From: Candidatus Peregrinibacteria bacterium
Lineage (GTDB): Bacteria > Patescibacteriota > Gracilibacteria > Peribacterales > Peribacteraceae
Reading direction: 5' to 3'
Length of the DNA: 41,663 nt
Assembly: GCA_030649955.1 (NCBI GenBank)
Contig: JAUSFD010000001.1
Location: 1 to 41,663, forward strand
How positions within the stretch are numbered: position 1 is the stretch's first letter; each line of letters begins with the position of its first letter. The position numbers were made by a program, and so were the translations under genes. Under the pieces are notes generated by a model that searched no databases, was not told the DNA's origin, and saw only the letters and a list, made by a program, of their open reading frames with translations. This document shows positions 7,400 through 15,053 of the stretch, in pieces.

Positions 7400-7663
7400 T
7401 TACTTCTTCACGGCGACGAGCTTGCTCACGAGGGATTTCTTCCGGTCAGCGTTGTTGCCGTGGATGATGCCCTTCTTCGCTGCGGTGTCGATCGCCTTGA
7501 AGACCGCGGGCACGATCGCCGTCGCTTCCGCGCTCTTCCCCTCCTTCACGAGATCGGACACTTTGCGCATCATCGTCTTCAAGTGCGTCTTGTAGGGTTG
7601 CCTGCGTGCACGACGCACCTCATTCTGGCGTGCTCTCTTGATGGCGGACTTGATGATTGGCAT
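7400..7663 (-). CDS. rpsT: 30S ribosomal protein S20
   Basis: Primary 16S rRNA-binding protein of 87 aa. It has the S20 pattern: Lys/Arg-rich N-terminus (IKSAIKRARQNEVRRARR), long helices, and the conserved KGIIHGNNADRKKSLVSKL near the C-terminus. The ATG at 7663 was chosen over 7687 because it matches the family start and sits just downstream of a good promoter. First gene of an rpsT-ruvX unit. Confidence 0.95.
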   Translation of the reverse strand: MPIIKSAIKRARQNEVRRARRQPYKTHLKTMMRKVSDLVKEGKSAEATAIVPAVFKAIDTAAKKGIIHGNNADRKKSLVSKLVAVKK

Positions 7664-7674
7664 AAAGCTGCGAG

Positions 7675-7703
7675 AGAGTACGTGCAAGTGCCAGGGAGGT
7701 CAA
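7675..7703 (-). promoter_or_regulatory. Promoter of rpsT, nearly leaderless
   Basis: Minus-strand TTGACC (7698-7703), a 17-nt spacer, and TACTCT (7675-7680). The -10 ends 11 nt before the ATG. A GGCAGG-type hairpin begins directly at the upstream edge. Confidence 0.7.
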
Positions 7704-7704
7704 G

Positions 7705-7800
7705 AGAAGGGCAGGAAAGGCAGACAGGGCAGGAAGGGCAGTATGGGAATTACCTTCCTGCCTTTTCTGCCCTCACTGCCTTCCCTGCCTTTTCCCAGGT
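7705..7800. repeat. GGCAGG-type dispersed inverted repeat, copy 1
   Basis: Left half (about 7706-7746) and right half (about 7753-7793) pair at roughly 32 of 41 positions. Each half is a chain of GGGCAGG / AAGGCAG units. It fills the divergent rpsT-glmS gap. Related copies lie at 14834-14936 and 33275-33362. Confidence 0.8.
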
Positions 7801-7830
7801 TCTTCCCTTCCATACCGCGCGCTCCCTCGT

Positions 7831-7836
7831 TACACT
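7831..7836 (+). promoter_or_regulatory. -10 box of glmS, nearly leaderless
   Basis: TACACT ends 10 nt before the ATG at 7847. A weak TTCCAT lies 17 nt upstream as a possible -35. Confidence 0.55.
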
Positions 7837-7846
7837 CTTCCCATCC

Positions 7847-9640
7847 ATGTGCGGAATCTTCGGATACGTCGGCGCGAGGAAGGACGCGGGAATGGTCGTC
7901 ATCGAGGGGCTCAAGAACCTGGAGTACCGTGGATACGATTCGTGGGGTGTCGCCTCGAGTGTCGCGGGGAAGCTCGTCGTCTCAAAGGACACGGGGAAGA
8001 TTAGCGGTGTTGATGCGAAATCTTTCTCCGATGAAAGCACCATCGCGATCGCGCATACCCGCTGGGCAACACACGGGGGCGTGACGCCGAAGAATGCGCA
8101 CCCGCACTTAAGCGAAGACGGCACCATCGCCGTTGTGCATAACGGGATTGTCGAGAACTACCGCGAACTCAAGGAGTGGCTCAGTGAGCGTGGACACACC
8201 TTCATGTCAGAGACGGATACGGAGGTCATCCCACACTTGATAGAGGAGGAGATGAAGAGTGGATCGGACTTCGCCGCGGCGGTGCGCAGAGCTTGCCTCA
8301 AGTTCGAGGGGCGCTTCGCGATCCTCGCGCTCCACACTCCCACGCACACCCTCGTCGCTGCGCGCACGGGTTCTCCTCTCATCGTCGGTGTTTCGAAGAA
8401 GAGTGACGGGAACGCAGAGCAGGGGTACTTCATCGCATCGGATATCCCGGCGTTCCTCAAGCACACGCGCATCGTTCAGTACCTCGACGATGGTGAGATG
8501 CTCGTGACGGATGGGGAGTCGATCCTGTTCTCCGATCTCCATACGGGGGAGGAGCGCCCCAAGCGTGAGATTGAGATCACCTGGACGGTGGAGCAGGCGG
8601 AGAAGGGAGACTTCGAACACTACATGATGAAGGAGATTATGGATCAGAAGGAGAGCGTCGTCCGTGCGGTGAACCAGGACGAGGCGCAGATCATGACGCT
8701 GGCGCAGTCGATCCGCGACGCGCAGGGGACATTCCTCGTCGCCTGCGGGACAGCGGGCAAGGCGTGCATGGCAGCGGAGTACTTCTTCTCTGTCATCGCG
8801 CGGCACCACGTGAACGTCGCCGCAGCCTCTGAGTTCAAGCTCTATCACCACTTCCTGACAGAGAAAAGTCTCCTCGTCGTCGTGAGTCAGAGCGGCGAGA
8901 CCGCGGATGTTCTCGAGGCCATGCGCGTCGCGAAGGCGAAGCGCGCGAAGGTCCTCGCCATCGTGAACGTGGAGGGCTCGACGATCGCACGCGAAGCGGA
9001 CTACACCCTGCGCATCAATGCCGGACCGGAGCGCGCGGTCGCATCGACGAAGGCACTCACCGGCCAGCTCGCGGTCCTCCTCCTCATCGCGCATGCGCTC
9101 GCGGGCAAGCTCCAGGAGGGGAAGACACTCCTCCTCGAGGCCGGTGCCATGATCAACGACATGTTGAATCCGCGCTACATCGAGCGCCTGCGAAAGCTCG
9201 CGGATCGTATTAAGGAAGATGAAGACCTCTACATCATTGGGAAGAGCTGGAACTACCCCATGGCCCTGGAGAGCGCGATCAAGATTCAGGAAGTGAGTTA
9301 CGTGCATGCGGAGGGTTTCGCCGGTGGTGAGCTCAAGCACGGTCCCATTGCCTTGATCGAAGAGGGCACTCCCTGCATTGCCCTCATCGGCAAAGATGAG
9401 GTGATGAGTGACATCCTCAGCAACACCATGGAGTTAAAAGCCCGCGGCGCCACGATCATCGGCGTCTGCCCGGACCGCTACGATGTCTTCGACGAGTGGA
9501 TCAAGGTGCCTGATGCCGGGACCGCCCAGGCGATCGTGAACATCATCCCGATCCAGGTGCTGGCGTACTTCCTCGCCGTGCATCGGGGGAAGAATCCGGA
9601 TATGCCGAGGAACCTCGCGAAATCCGTGACGGTGAAATAG
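7847..9640 (+). CDS. glmS: Glutamine--fructose-6-phosphate aminotransferase (isomerizing)
   Basis: Makes glucosamine-6-phosphate, the first step to UDP-GlcNAc for the cell wall. The ATG at 7847 gives 597 aa starting MCGIFGYVG, exposing the catalytic Cys as residue 1 after Met removal; the open frame further upstream lies in a repeat and is not coding. Glutaminase domain about 1-215 (motifs HTRWATHG, HNGIVENY, SETDTEVI). Two SIS sugar-isomerase domains follow (SQSGETADV, GGELKHGPIALI) with the conserved C-terminus NLAKSVTV. No glmS ribozyme or leader is possible with a roughly 3-nt 5' end. Confidence 0.98.
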   Translation: MCGIFGYVGARKDAGMVVIEGLKNLEYRGYDSWGVASSVAGKLVVSKDTGKISGVDAKSFSDESTIAIAHTRWATHGGVTPKNAHPHLSEDGTIAVVHNGIVENYRELKEWLSERGHTFMSETDTEVIPHLIEEEMKSGSDFAAAVRRACLKFEGRFAILALHTPTHTLVAARTGSPLIVGVSKKSDGNAEQGYFIASDIPAFLKHTRIVQYLDDGEMLVTDGESILFSDLHTGEERPKREIEITWTVEQAEKGDFEHYMMKEIMDQKESVVRAVNQDEAQIMTLAQSIRDAQGTFLVACGTAGKACMAAEYFFSVIARHHVNVAAASEFKLYHHFLTEKSLLVVVSQSGETADVLEAMRVAKAKRAKVLAIVNVEGSTIAREADYTLRINAGPERAVASTKALTGQLAVLLLIAHALAGKLQEGKTLLLEAGAMINDMLNPRYIERLRKLADRIKEDEDLYIIGKSWNYPMALESAIKIQEVSYVHAEGFAGGELKHGPIALIEEGTPCIALIGKDEVMSDILSNTMELKARGATIIGVCPDRYDVFDEWIKVPDAGTAQAIVNIIPIQVLAYFLAVHRGKNPDMPRNLAKSVTVK

Positions 9641-9647
9641 TCGTTTA

Positions 9648-9674
9648 CCTCTACAGCAAGAGAAAATGTAGAGG
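9648..9674. terminator. Hairpin after glmS
   Basis: CCTCTACA (9648-9655) pairs perfectly with TGTAGAGG (9667-9674) around an 11-nt loop just after the glmS stop. Terminator role is inferred from position only. Confidence 0.4.
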
Positions 9675-9689
9675 TTCGCAGATGATGTT

Positions 9690-9717
9690 TTGCTCTTGCA
9701 GCTCCAGTCTCTACCAT
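9690..9717 (+). promoter_or_regulatory. Promoter of the sigma factor gene
   Basis: TTGCTC (9690-9695), a 16-nt spacer, and TACCAT (9712-9717), ending 13 nt before the ATG at 9731. Confidence 0.5.
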
Positions 9718-9730
9718 ACCCTCACTCCGT

Positions 9731-10945
9731 ATGAAGCGTTCTCGATCAGCAGCGGCCCAGGATGAGGAGCGAAACGGTTCAACCGACTTGTCCCTCTACA
9801 CCAAGCATCAACGCGATCAGTTGACGAGAGAACAAGAGAAGACACTCGTGCGCACCCTGCGCGAGGGCGAGGCTTCTATGGCATCACTCGCAATGCTCGT
9901 AGGAGCTCGTCGCGGATTCGCCGGCGTCCTTCGGAGAAACCGCGAGAGATTTGCCGCTGTGCTCAAGAAGGTTCGCATACCGGAAGCGGCGATTGAGCTC
10001 CTCCTTCGCGATATCGTTTCCACAGTTGCCCGCTGTATCGGCACCTACAAGGATGCCTACAAAGAGCGGAGCATTTCCTCCGAGGTCATTGAGGAGCATC
10101 GAGAGCATCATCTATCGTCCATTCTCCATATCACGCGAGAAGCTCTCAAGCTTTTCGAAAAGGAAATAGCTCGGCGAGGTGTACAGAACCTCGTCGCGAA
10201 GATCAACAGTGGAGAGCAGGCTCGCAACCACATCATTGAGGCAAATATTCCTCTGGCAGTCGATCGCGCGAAGAAGTACGGAGGAGTGGAGTTCGGCGAT
10301 CGGGTGCAGCTCGCTGTTACCGGGACCATGCGTGCAACTGCGACTGTGGACGCCGAACAATGGGCATTCTCCACACACGCGTACCAGTGGATCAGGAATG
10401 CAGTGCTCGCAGGAGTGCGCAATCAACAGAGCACCGTCCGTGTCCCTACTCACATGCAATCGTACATTGCGAATTGGGGGAAGATCGAAGGCGAATTCCG
10501 CAGTGCACACAGGCGCTCTCCCTCCCTTGAGGAAATGGCAGAGGAATTCGGAATCACTCCGGAGGAGGCATCATGCATTGCTCGAGCTCGATCGTTGGGC
10601 ATTCAGCATCGCATTGAGCAAGGTGCTGGCATCGCAGAATCACCCACGACCATGAACGAGGAAATGATTGCAGATACGCGTGGACTCTCCGCTCTGGAAC
10701 TCGCTGGGGATTTGGAGCATCTCGAGATCTTCAGAGAGTGTTTCGATGAGCTACGACAGGAGGACAAGAGGCTCTGGAAGATACTCAAGTGGCGATTCTA
10801 CGAAAAGTTCACCCTCAGGGGAATTGGATCTCTGCTCGGTATTACAAAAGAACGAGTCCGTCAGTTGGATGGGAAAGCGATTGAGAGTCTCCGGTCACGG
10901 ATAGAGAAGAAAGCGGACATGAGGATGAAGGCGGGAGCGGTCTGA
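9731..10945 (+). CDS. Divergent sigma-70 family RNA polymerase sigma factor
   Basis: 404 aa. Region 1.2-like segment near 20-46 (LTREQEKTLVRTLREGE), a non-conserved spacer, region 2 at about 164-230 (ARNHIIEANIPLAVDRAKKYGG; FSTHAYQWIR), region 3 at about 237-290 (VPTHMQSYIANWGKIEGEF; MAEEFGITPEEAS), and region 4 at about 335-392 (TLRGIGSLLGITKERVRQL). Region 2.2, usually DLIQEGNIGLMRAVDKFD in primary sigma factors, is altered here to RVQLAVTGTMRATATVD. It therefore lacks the acidic/Gln core-contact pattern. It could be an alternative sigma, or a regulator with weakened core binding. It follows glmS with its own promoter. Confidence 0.88.
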   Translation: MKRSRSAAAQDEERNGSTDLSLYTKHQRDQLTREQEKTLVRTLREGEASMASLAMLVGARRGFAGVLRRNRERFAAVLKKVRIPEAAIELLLRDIVSTVARCIGTYKDAYKERSISSEVIEEHREHHLSSILHITREALKLFEKEIARRGVQNLVAKINSGEQARNHIIEANIPLAVDRAKKYGGVEFGDRVQLAVTGTMRATATVDAEQWAFSTHAYQWIRNAVLAGVRNQQSTVRVPTHMQSYIANWGKIEGEFRSAHRRSPSLEEMAEEFGITPEEASCIARARSLGIQHRIEQGAGIAESPTTMNEEMIADTRGLSALELAGDLEHLEIFRECFDELRQEDKRLWKILKWRFYEKFTLRGIGSLLGITKERVRQLDGKAIESLRSRIEKKADMRMKAGAV

Positions 10946-10947
10946 AT

Positions 10948-13479
10948 CTAGCGCTCATCCGGCGGGAGGCCGTAGTACTTGAAGAGCATGGCGGCGATAT
11001 CGTGGAAGACGGGGGCGGCCGTGGAGGCGCCGTGTACGGTGACAGCGCTCTTCGGACGGTCAAACTTCACGAGTGCAACGAACTTGGGGTTGTCGACGGG
11101 GGCGTAGCCGACGAACGACGCGATGGTCGAGCCTGTTCCCGCTTCGTACTTGCTGCCCGGGCCGGCGATTTGGCTGGTTCCGGTTTTGCCGGCGATGCGG
11201 TACCCCTTCACTTTCGCGGGCTTCGCGTAGCCCTTCTCGACGGAGCTCACGAGCATTGCGGTGATAGTATCGGACGTCTCTGGAGTGATGACTTGGTCGA
11301 GGACGCGCGGCTCAAAGCGCTCCACTGTACCGTCGGGGTGGGCGACACTGTCGATGATGGTCGGGCGCATGAGCTTTCCGCCATTCGCGAGCGCGGCGAA
11401 TGCGGTGATCATTTGGAGGGGGGTTGCGGAGAGACCTTGGCCGAATGCCGTGGTCGCGAGGAGGGAGCGAGACCAGTCGCGCCACGGGCGCACCTCTCCT
11501 GGGAGTTCGTCTTCCAGTTCGATACCCGTGATCCTCCCGAACCCGAAGCGCTCGATCATCCGGTGGAAGAGCTTTGGCCCCAGTTTGAACGAGACGCTCG
11601 TCATGCAGGTGTTGATGGAGAGCTCGAGGCAGTTGGTCATCGTCACCTTGCCGTAGTACACGAGGAGGGCGTTCTTGATAGTGTACTCGTCCACTTCCAC
11701 TGGCCCCTCGTCGTCGTAGGTGTCGAGCGGGGTCACCTCGCCCTGATCAATGGCGATCGCCATCGTGATCGGCTTCATGACGGACCCCGGTTCGTAGATT
11801 TCCTGGATCGTGCGGTTCAAGTACGCGCCGACCCCGATGTTGTTCTTGAACTTCAGCCACACACCTTTGCGCTCCGTCGGGAAGATCTCGCGGCGGTTAT
11901 TCTCCCCCGTGTACTGGTAGTACCGGACGAGATCATGCAGATCGTAGAGCGATTCGAGTTCCGTCAGGGACGCGCGCGTCTTCTCCGAGAGTGCTGCCCT
12001 CCCGTCCGGCGTGAAGACATCGTCCCTGTATGCCTTCACGACCCGCGCATTCGACTCGGGATGGAAGATCTCGACGACGATCTGGCGCTCGTGGGCTGCG
12101 TCGATCTCGATCGGCTCCTTCTCGTAGACGATTGCATAGTTGTTGCTGTCGAAAAGCGGTGCGTTGACCATCGCGATGATCCGCCCGGTTTTGGGCTCCA
12201 TCACGATCACCTGGCCGCTATCCGCCTTGAACTTCTTCACGGCTGCCTCGAGGATCGTCTCAATCTCCTTCTGGATGGAGCGGTCGATGGTGAGCACGAT
12301 CGTGTCTCCATCGCGCGGATCGATGATCCGCTGCTCTGGGCGCAGGATCTGGCCTCCCTGCGGATCGCTCACGGTACTGATGAGACCCTCCTGCCCGCGT
12401 AGCTGCGGATTGTACGTGCGCTCGATGCCGTACTGCGCCTCCTGATTGGTGTTGAGGAACCCCACGACGTGCGAAGCGATCGTCGCATCGGGGTAGAAAC
12501 GCCAGTGCTCGGGAATCAGCGCGATTGATCGTAGGGGGTAGAGGATTTCCTGTGCTGCCTCACGGGTAGGTGCCTGCTTGCGCAGCTCCGTCGTCTCCTT
12601 GAGGGACGCGAGCATTGCTTCTTTGATCCGTAGAGAGAGGGAGGGCGGGAGTCGCCGCATGATGGGGACGTACCGCAGCGGTCGTGAGCGCAGCAAGCGG
12701 AGGAGGAGGCTTCCGTCGATCTCGAGAGCAGTGCCCAGGCTCTTCGACGCGGAGTAGAGGGAGGAGTCAGCCATCGATTCTGGATTGGCGTAGATGAGCT
12801 TCTCCTCTGTGTTCACCGTGACACCGGCAATCCCGAGTGCCTGCACCTCGTGCATCGCAAGCTTCGTCGCCCCATACTTGAGCGGGGCGAAGGTTACGCG
12901 CTTCTCCGAAATTCTCTGCTCGATGGAGCGCGCGAAGAGTCGACGCGCTTCCGTGAGATCGGGGAGCTGCTCCTTCGCGGGGATGAATCCTGCCTCGAGC
13001 GGTTCGAGCAGCACTCCCGTCCCGACGGCTTTGAACTGCTCCAAAGGGTTGAAGGCTGCGGCGTAGAAGGGAACGAGCTCCCGCGGGCACTCCTCTTTCC
13101 CTTCCGTGCACTGCGCGTGGAATTCCTCTGTGACGAGGAGGGAAGACAGCGTCTCTGCGATGAACGTGGGATCATCCGTGACGAAGGGATCCACGTAGAG
13201 GAGCTCGAGTGTCGTGTTCGTCGCGAGGATGTTCGTTTCATTGGTCTTGCTGTTGCTCCCCAGAATCTCTCCGCGCTTTGCAGGAAGAACCACACCTCCA
13301 AAGTGCTGACTCTGTGCCGCTTCCAGGTACTCTCGTCCCCGGACAACCTGGAGTTCCATGAGGCGGGACACGACGATGAGCAACGCAAGTAAGAATGCTG
13401 CATGCACAATGGTCATCCGCCGAAGGAGCGAGCGTCGTTTCTGCGTTTCCGATGGAGAGTGGCTGGAGCGGAGGGCCAT
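10948..13479 (-). CDS. Penicillin-binding protein 2/3-type transpeptidase (FtsI/PBP2 family)
   Basis: Cross-links peptidoglycan. The 843-aa protein has one N-terminal membrane helix (about 22-42), a dimerisation/pedestal domain, then a transpeptidase domain with all three active-site motifs: SVMK (Ser about 566), SIN (about 621) and KTGT (about 765). Between NAPLFDSNNY and YEPGSVMK there are about 115 residues where E. coli FtsI has about 25, an insertion of roughly 90 residues. The ATG at 13479 is preferred over 13500 because TACTCT ends 11 nt upstream of it. No partner division genes are adjacent, so FtsI versus PBP2 is unresolved. Confidence 0.93.
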   Translation of the reverse strand: MALRSSHSPSETQKRRSLLRRMTIVHAAFLLALLIVVSRLMELQVVRGREYLEAAQSQHFGGVVLPAKRGEILGSNSKTNETNILATNTTLELLYVDPFVTDDPTFIAETLSSLLVTEEFHAQCTEGKEECPRELVPFYAAAFNPLEQFKAVGTGVLLEPLEAGFIPAKEQLPDLTEARRLFARSIEQRISEKRVTFAPLKYGATKLAMHEVQALGIAGVTVNTEEKLIYANPESMADSSLYSASKSLGTALEIDGSLLLRLLRSRPLRYVPIMRRLPPSLSLRIKEAMLASLKETTELRKQAPTREAAQEILYPLRSIALIPEHWRFYPDATIASHVVGFLNTNQEAQYGIERTYNPQLRGQEGLISTVSDPQGGQILRPEQRIIDPRDGDTIVLTIDRSIQKEIETILEAAVKKFKADSGQVIVMEPKTGRIIAMVNAPLFDSNNYAIVYEKEPIEIDAAHERQIVVEIFHPESNARVVKAYRDDVFTPDGRAALSEKTRASLTELESLYDLHDLVRYYQYTGENNRREIFPTERKGVWLKFKNNIGVGAYLNRTIQEIYEPGSVMKPITMAIAIDQGEVTPLDTYDDEGPVEVDEYTIKNALLVYYGKVTMTNCLELSINTCMTSVSFKLGPKLFHRMIERFGFGRITGIELEDELPGEVRPWRDWSRSLLATTAFGQGLSATPLQMITAFAALANGGKLMRPTIIDSVAHPDGTVERFEPRVLDQVITPETSDTITAMLVSSVEKGYAKPAKVKGYRIAGKTGTSQIAGPGSKYEAGTGSTIASFVGYAPVDNPKFVALVKFDRPKSAVTVHGASTAAPVFHDIAAMLFKYYGLPPDER

Positions 13480-13490
13480 GCGTGAGTGCG

Positions 13491-13519
13491 AGAGTAGCAT
13501 GCGGAAGCACCCCTTTCAC
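13491..13519 (-). promoter_or_regulatory. Promoter of the PBP gene, nearly leaderless
   Basis: Minus-strand extended -10 TGC-TACTCT (13491-13496) ends 11 nt before the ATG. A GTGAAA-like -35 lies 17 nt upstream. Confidence 0.6.
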
Positions 13520-13558
13520 GGAGGTGTGCGGGTTTCCTTCCGCTCCCTGGGTGGGAAC

Positions 13559-13620
13559 AGGGAACCGGGAACAGGGGACAGGACTACACCCCGTTCCCTG
13601 ATGCCTGTTCCCGGTTCCCT
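13559..13620. repeat. GGGAACAGG-type hairpin with perfect 17-bp arms
   Basis: Arms 13559-13575 and 13604-13620 are exact reverse complements around a 28-nt loop. Further GGGAACAGG words flank the left arm. It lies in the divergent gap between the PBP gene and the PilB-like gene. Confidence 0.85.
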
Positions 13621-13662
13621 TTCTTCCACTTCCCGTACCTAGCAACAATCTACGTTTTCTGG

Positions 13663-13668
13663 TATAAT
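13663..13668 (+). promoter_or_regulatory. Extended -10 of the PilB-like gene, leaderless
   Basis: TGG-TATAAT ends 8 nt before the ATG at 13677, predicting transcription start within 1-2 nt of the start codon. The -35 is weak, consistent with an extended -10 promoter. Confidence 0.7.
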
Positions 13669-13676
13669 TACCTGTT

Positions 13677-14780
13677 ATGCCGAGCCTCGATTTCACCACG
13701 ATGGATGGCGAGACCATGCTCCATACTCTGGAGCAGTACTGCACAGAGAATGGTGCGTCGGACATCCACTTATCGCCGCAGAAGGACGGCGTGCGCGTCG
13801 AGTGGCGATTGCATGGTGTGCTGCGCTCCCTCGCCATCATTCCTCCCGTGCGCTACCAGGATTTCCTCCGCCGCGTGAAGTTCGAGGCGAAGATGAAGCT
13901 AAACCTCACGAACGTTCCCCAGGACGGTCAGTACACGTTCGAGGCGAAGGGGAGAGCAGTGAACATGCGCGCCGCGACGCTCCCCAGCCGCTTTGGCGAA
14001 GCGCTCACACTACGCCTCCTCGATCCGCAGCGGGGCATCCTTCCTCTGGAGAAGCTCGGCTTCCCGGAAGATATCCGCACGAAGCTCGCAACCTTAGTCG
14101 AAATGCCGCACGGCTTGGTCCTCGTTACGGGTCCCACTGGATCGGGGAAGACGACGACTCTGTACGCGCTCCTCTCAACGATTATCGGCAAGGAACGCAA
14201 CATCATCACCCTTGAGGATCCGGTGGAGTACGAGCTCCCGGGGATCATCCAGAGCGAGATCGATGTGGAGCACGAGTACACCTTTGCCAATGGACTGCGT
14301 TCCATCCTCCGCCACGATCCCGATGTGATCCTCGTCGGTGAGATCCGTGATCTGGAGACCGCACAGACTGCTGTGAATGCGTCGCTCACGGGACACCTCG
14401 TGCTCACGACCCTCCATACGAACTCCGCTGTTGAGGCGATTCCGCGTCTCCTCTCCATGGGCGTGAGCCCCTACACGTTTGCACCCGCACTCCGCGCGGT
14501 CGTCGCGCAGCGCCTCATCCGCACACTCACTGATGCTTGCAAGACCGGAGCGACCCCCTGCGACCCCTCTTCCCACGATACCTACGGTGGGCAGATGGTC
14601 CTTCCGGAGCTCCTTACCATCTCCCCCGCGATCCAGCAGCTCATCCTCAACGTCGAGCAGACGAGCACGATCTTCGAGCAGGCGCGCAAGGAGGGCTTCC
14701 GGACGATGAAGGAATGGGGCGATCAGTTCGTCCAGGAGAAGCGTACGACGAAGGAGGAGATAGCGCGGGTCGTGGCGTAG
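13677..14780 (+). CDS. GspE/PilB/PilT-type secretion or pilus ATPase
   Basis: Hexameric motor ATPase of the type II secretion / type IV pilus superfamily, cytoplasmic face of the membrane. At 367 aa it is shorter than typical PilB. N-terminal domain SDIHLSPQKDGVRVEWRLHG (about 28-47); Walker A GPTGSGKTTTLY (about 152-163); Asp box TLEDPVEYELPG; Walker B VILVGEIRD (about 217-225); His box TGHLVLTTLHTNSA. It lacks the tetracysteine zinc motif of many GspE proteins. Motifs match GspE/PulE more than PilT, but assembly versus retraction cannot be decided. The next gene is a surface protein, which may be functionally linked. Confidence 0.9.
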   Translation: MPSLDFTTMDGETMLHTLEQYCTENGASDIHLSPQKDGVRVEWRLHGVLRSLAIIPPVRYQDFLRRVKFEAKMKLNLTNVPQDGQYTFEAKGRAVNMRAATLPSRFGEALTLRLLDPQRGILPLEKLGFPEDIRTKLATLVEMPHGLVLVTGPTGSGKTTTLYALLSTIIGKERNIITLEDPVEYELPGIIQSEIDVEHEYTFANGLRSILRHDPDVILVGEIRDLETAQTAVNASLTGHLVLTTLHTNSAVEAIPRLLSMGVSPYTFAPALRAVVAQRLIRTLTDACKTGATPCDPSSHDTYGGQMVLPELLTISPAIQQLILNVEQTSTIFEQARKEGFRTMKEWGDQFVQEKRTTKEEIARVVA

Positions 14781-14833
14781 AGGCTGCGGTACCATCCTCA
14801 CTATCATTCGTTAGAGCTGTTTCTTTCGAGGAA

Positions 14834-14936
14834 GGGCAGTAAAGGCAGGAAAGGCAGGGAGGGCAATATGTGAGAGACCGGTATGATGTTCGCTGCCCTT
14901 CCTGCCCTTCCTGCCCTGGCTGCCATTGCTGCCTTC
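14834..14936. repeat. GGCAGG-type dispersed inverted repeat, copy 2
   Basis: Left half (about 14834-14866) is a chain of AGGGCAGT/AAAGGCAGG units. Right half (about 14894-14936) is the complement (CTGCCCTTCCTGCCC...). It lies between the PilB-like gene and the FecR-like gene. The 14781-15053 gap otherwise holds only a candidate promoter. Confidence 0.75.
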
Positions 14937-14938
14937 TC

Positions 14939-14966
14939 TTGCATCAGGGAGCCCGTTTGCTACGAT
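14939..14966 (+). promoter_or_regulatory. Candidate promoter of the FecR-like gene
   Basis: TTGCAT (14939-14944), a 16-nt spacer, and extended -10 TGC-TACGAT (14961-14966). This would give an approximately 80-nt leader, unlike most genes here. Confidence 0.4.
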
Positions 14967-15053
14967 GGGCTGCCAACGCGTGCGCTCACCAGAGTTCCAC
15001 GAGCGTAACTCGCCTGGGGGGAGTGCCCGCAGAGCAGGGCTCCGCTATCCGAC

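Noticed and set aside
7705-7800. CRISPR array
   Set aside because: Repeat units are 6-10 nt, contiguous and palindromic as a whole, with no spacers; no cas gene in the window.
7382-7846. In-frame upstream extension of glmS
   Set aside because: Would bury the catalytic N-terminal Cys and crosses rpsT and a hairpin repeat; MCGIFGYVG is the mature start.
7750-7846. glmS ribozyme or riboswitch
   Set aside because: The -10 is only 10 nt from the ATG, so no leader exists to hold one.
8207-9340. 377-codon minus-strand open frame opposite glmS
   Set aside because: Antisense shadow of an unambiguous glmS; no motif or promoter of its own.
11002-12402. 466-codon plus-strand open frame opposite the PBP gene
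   Set aside because: Composition is low-complexity Arg/Asp/Glu/His typical of antisense GC-rich coding DNA; the PBP on the other strand has complete active-site motifs.
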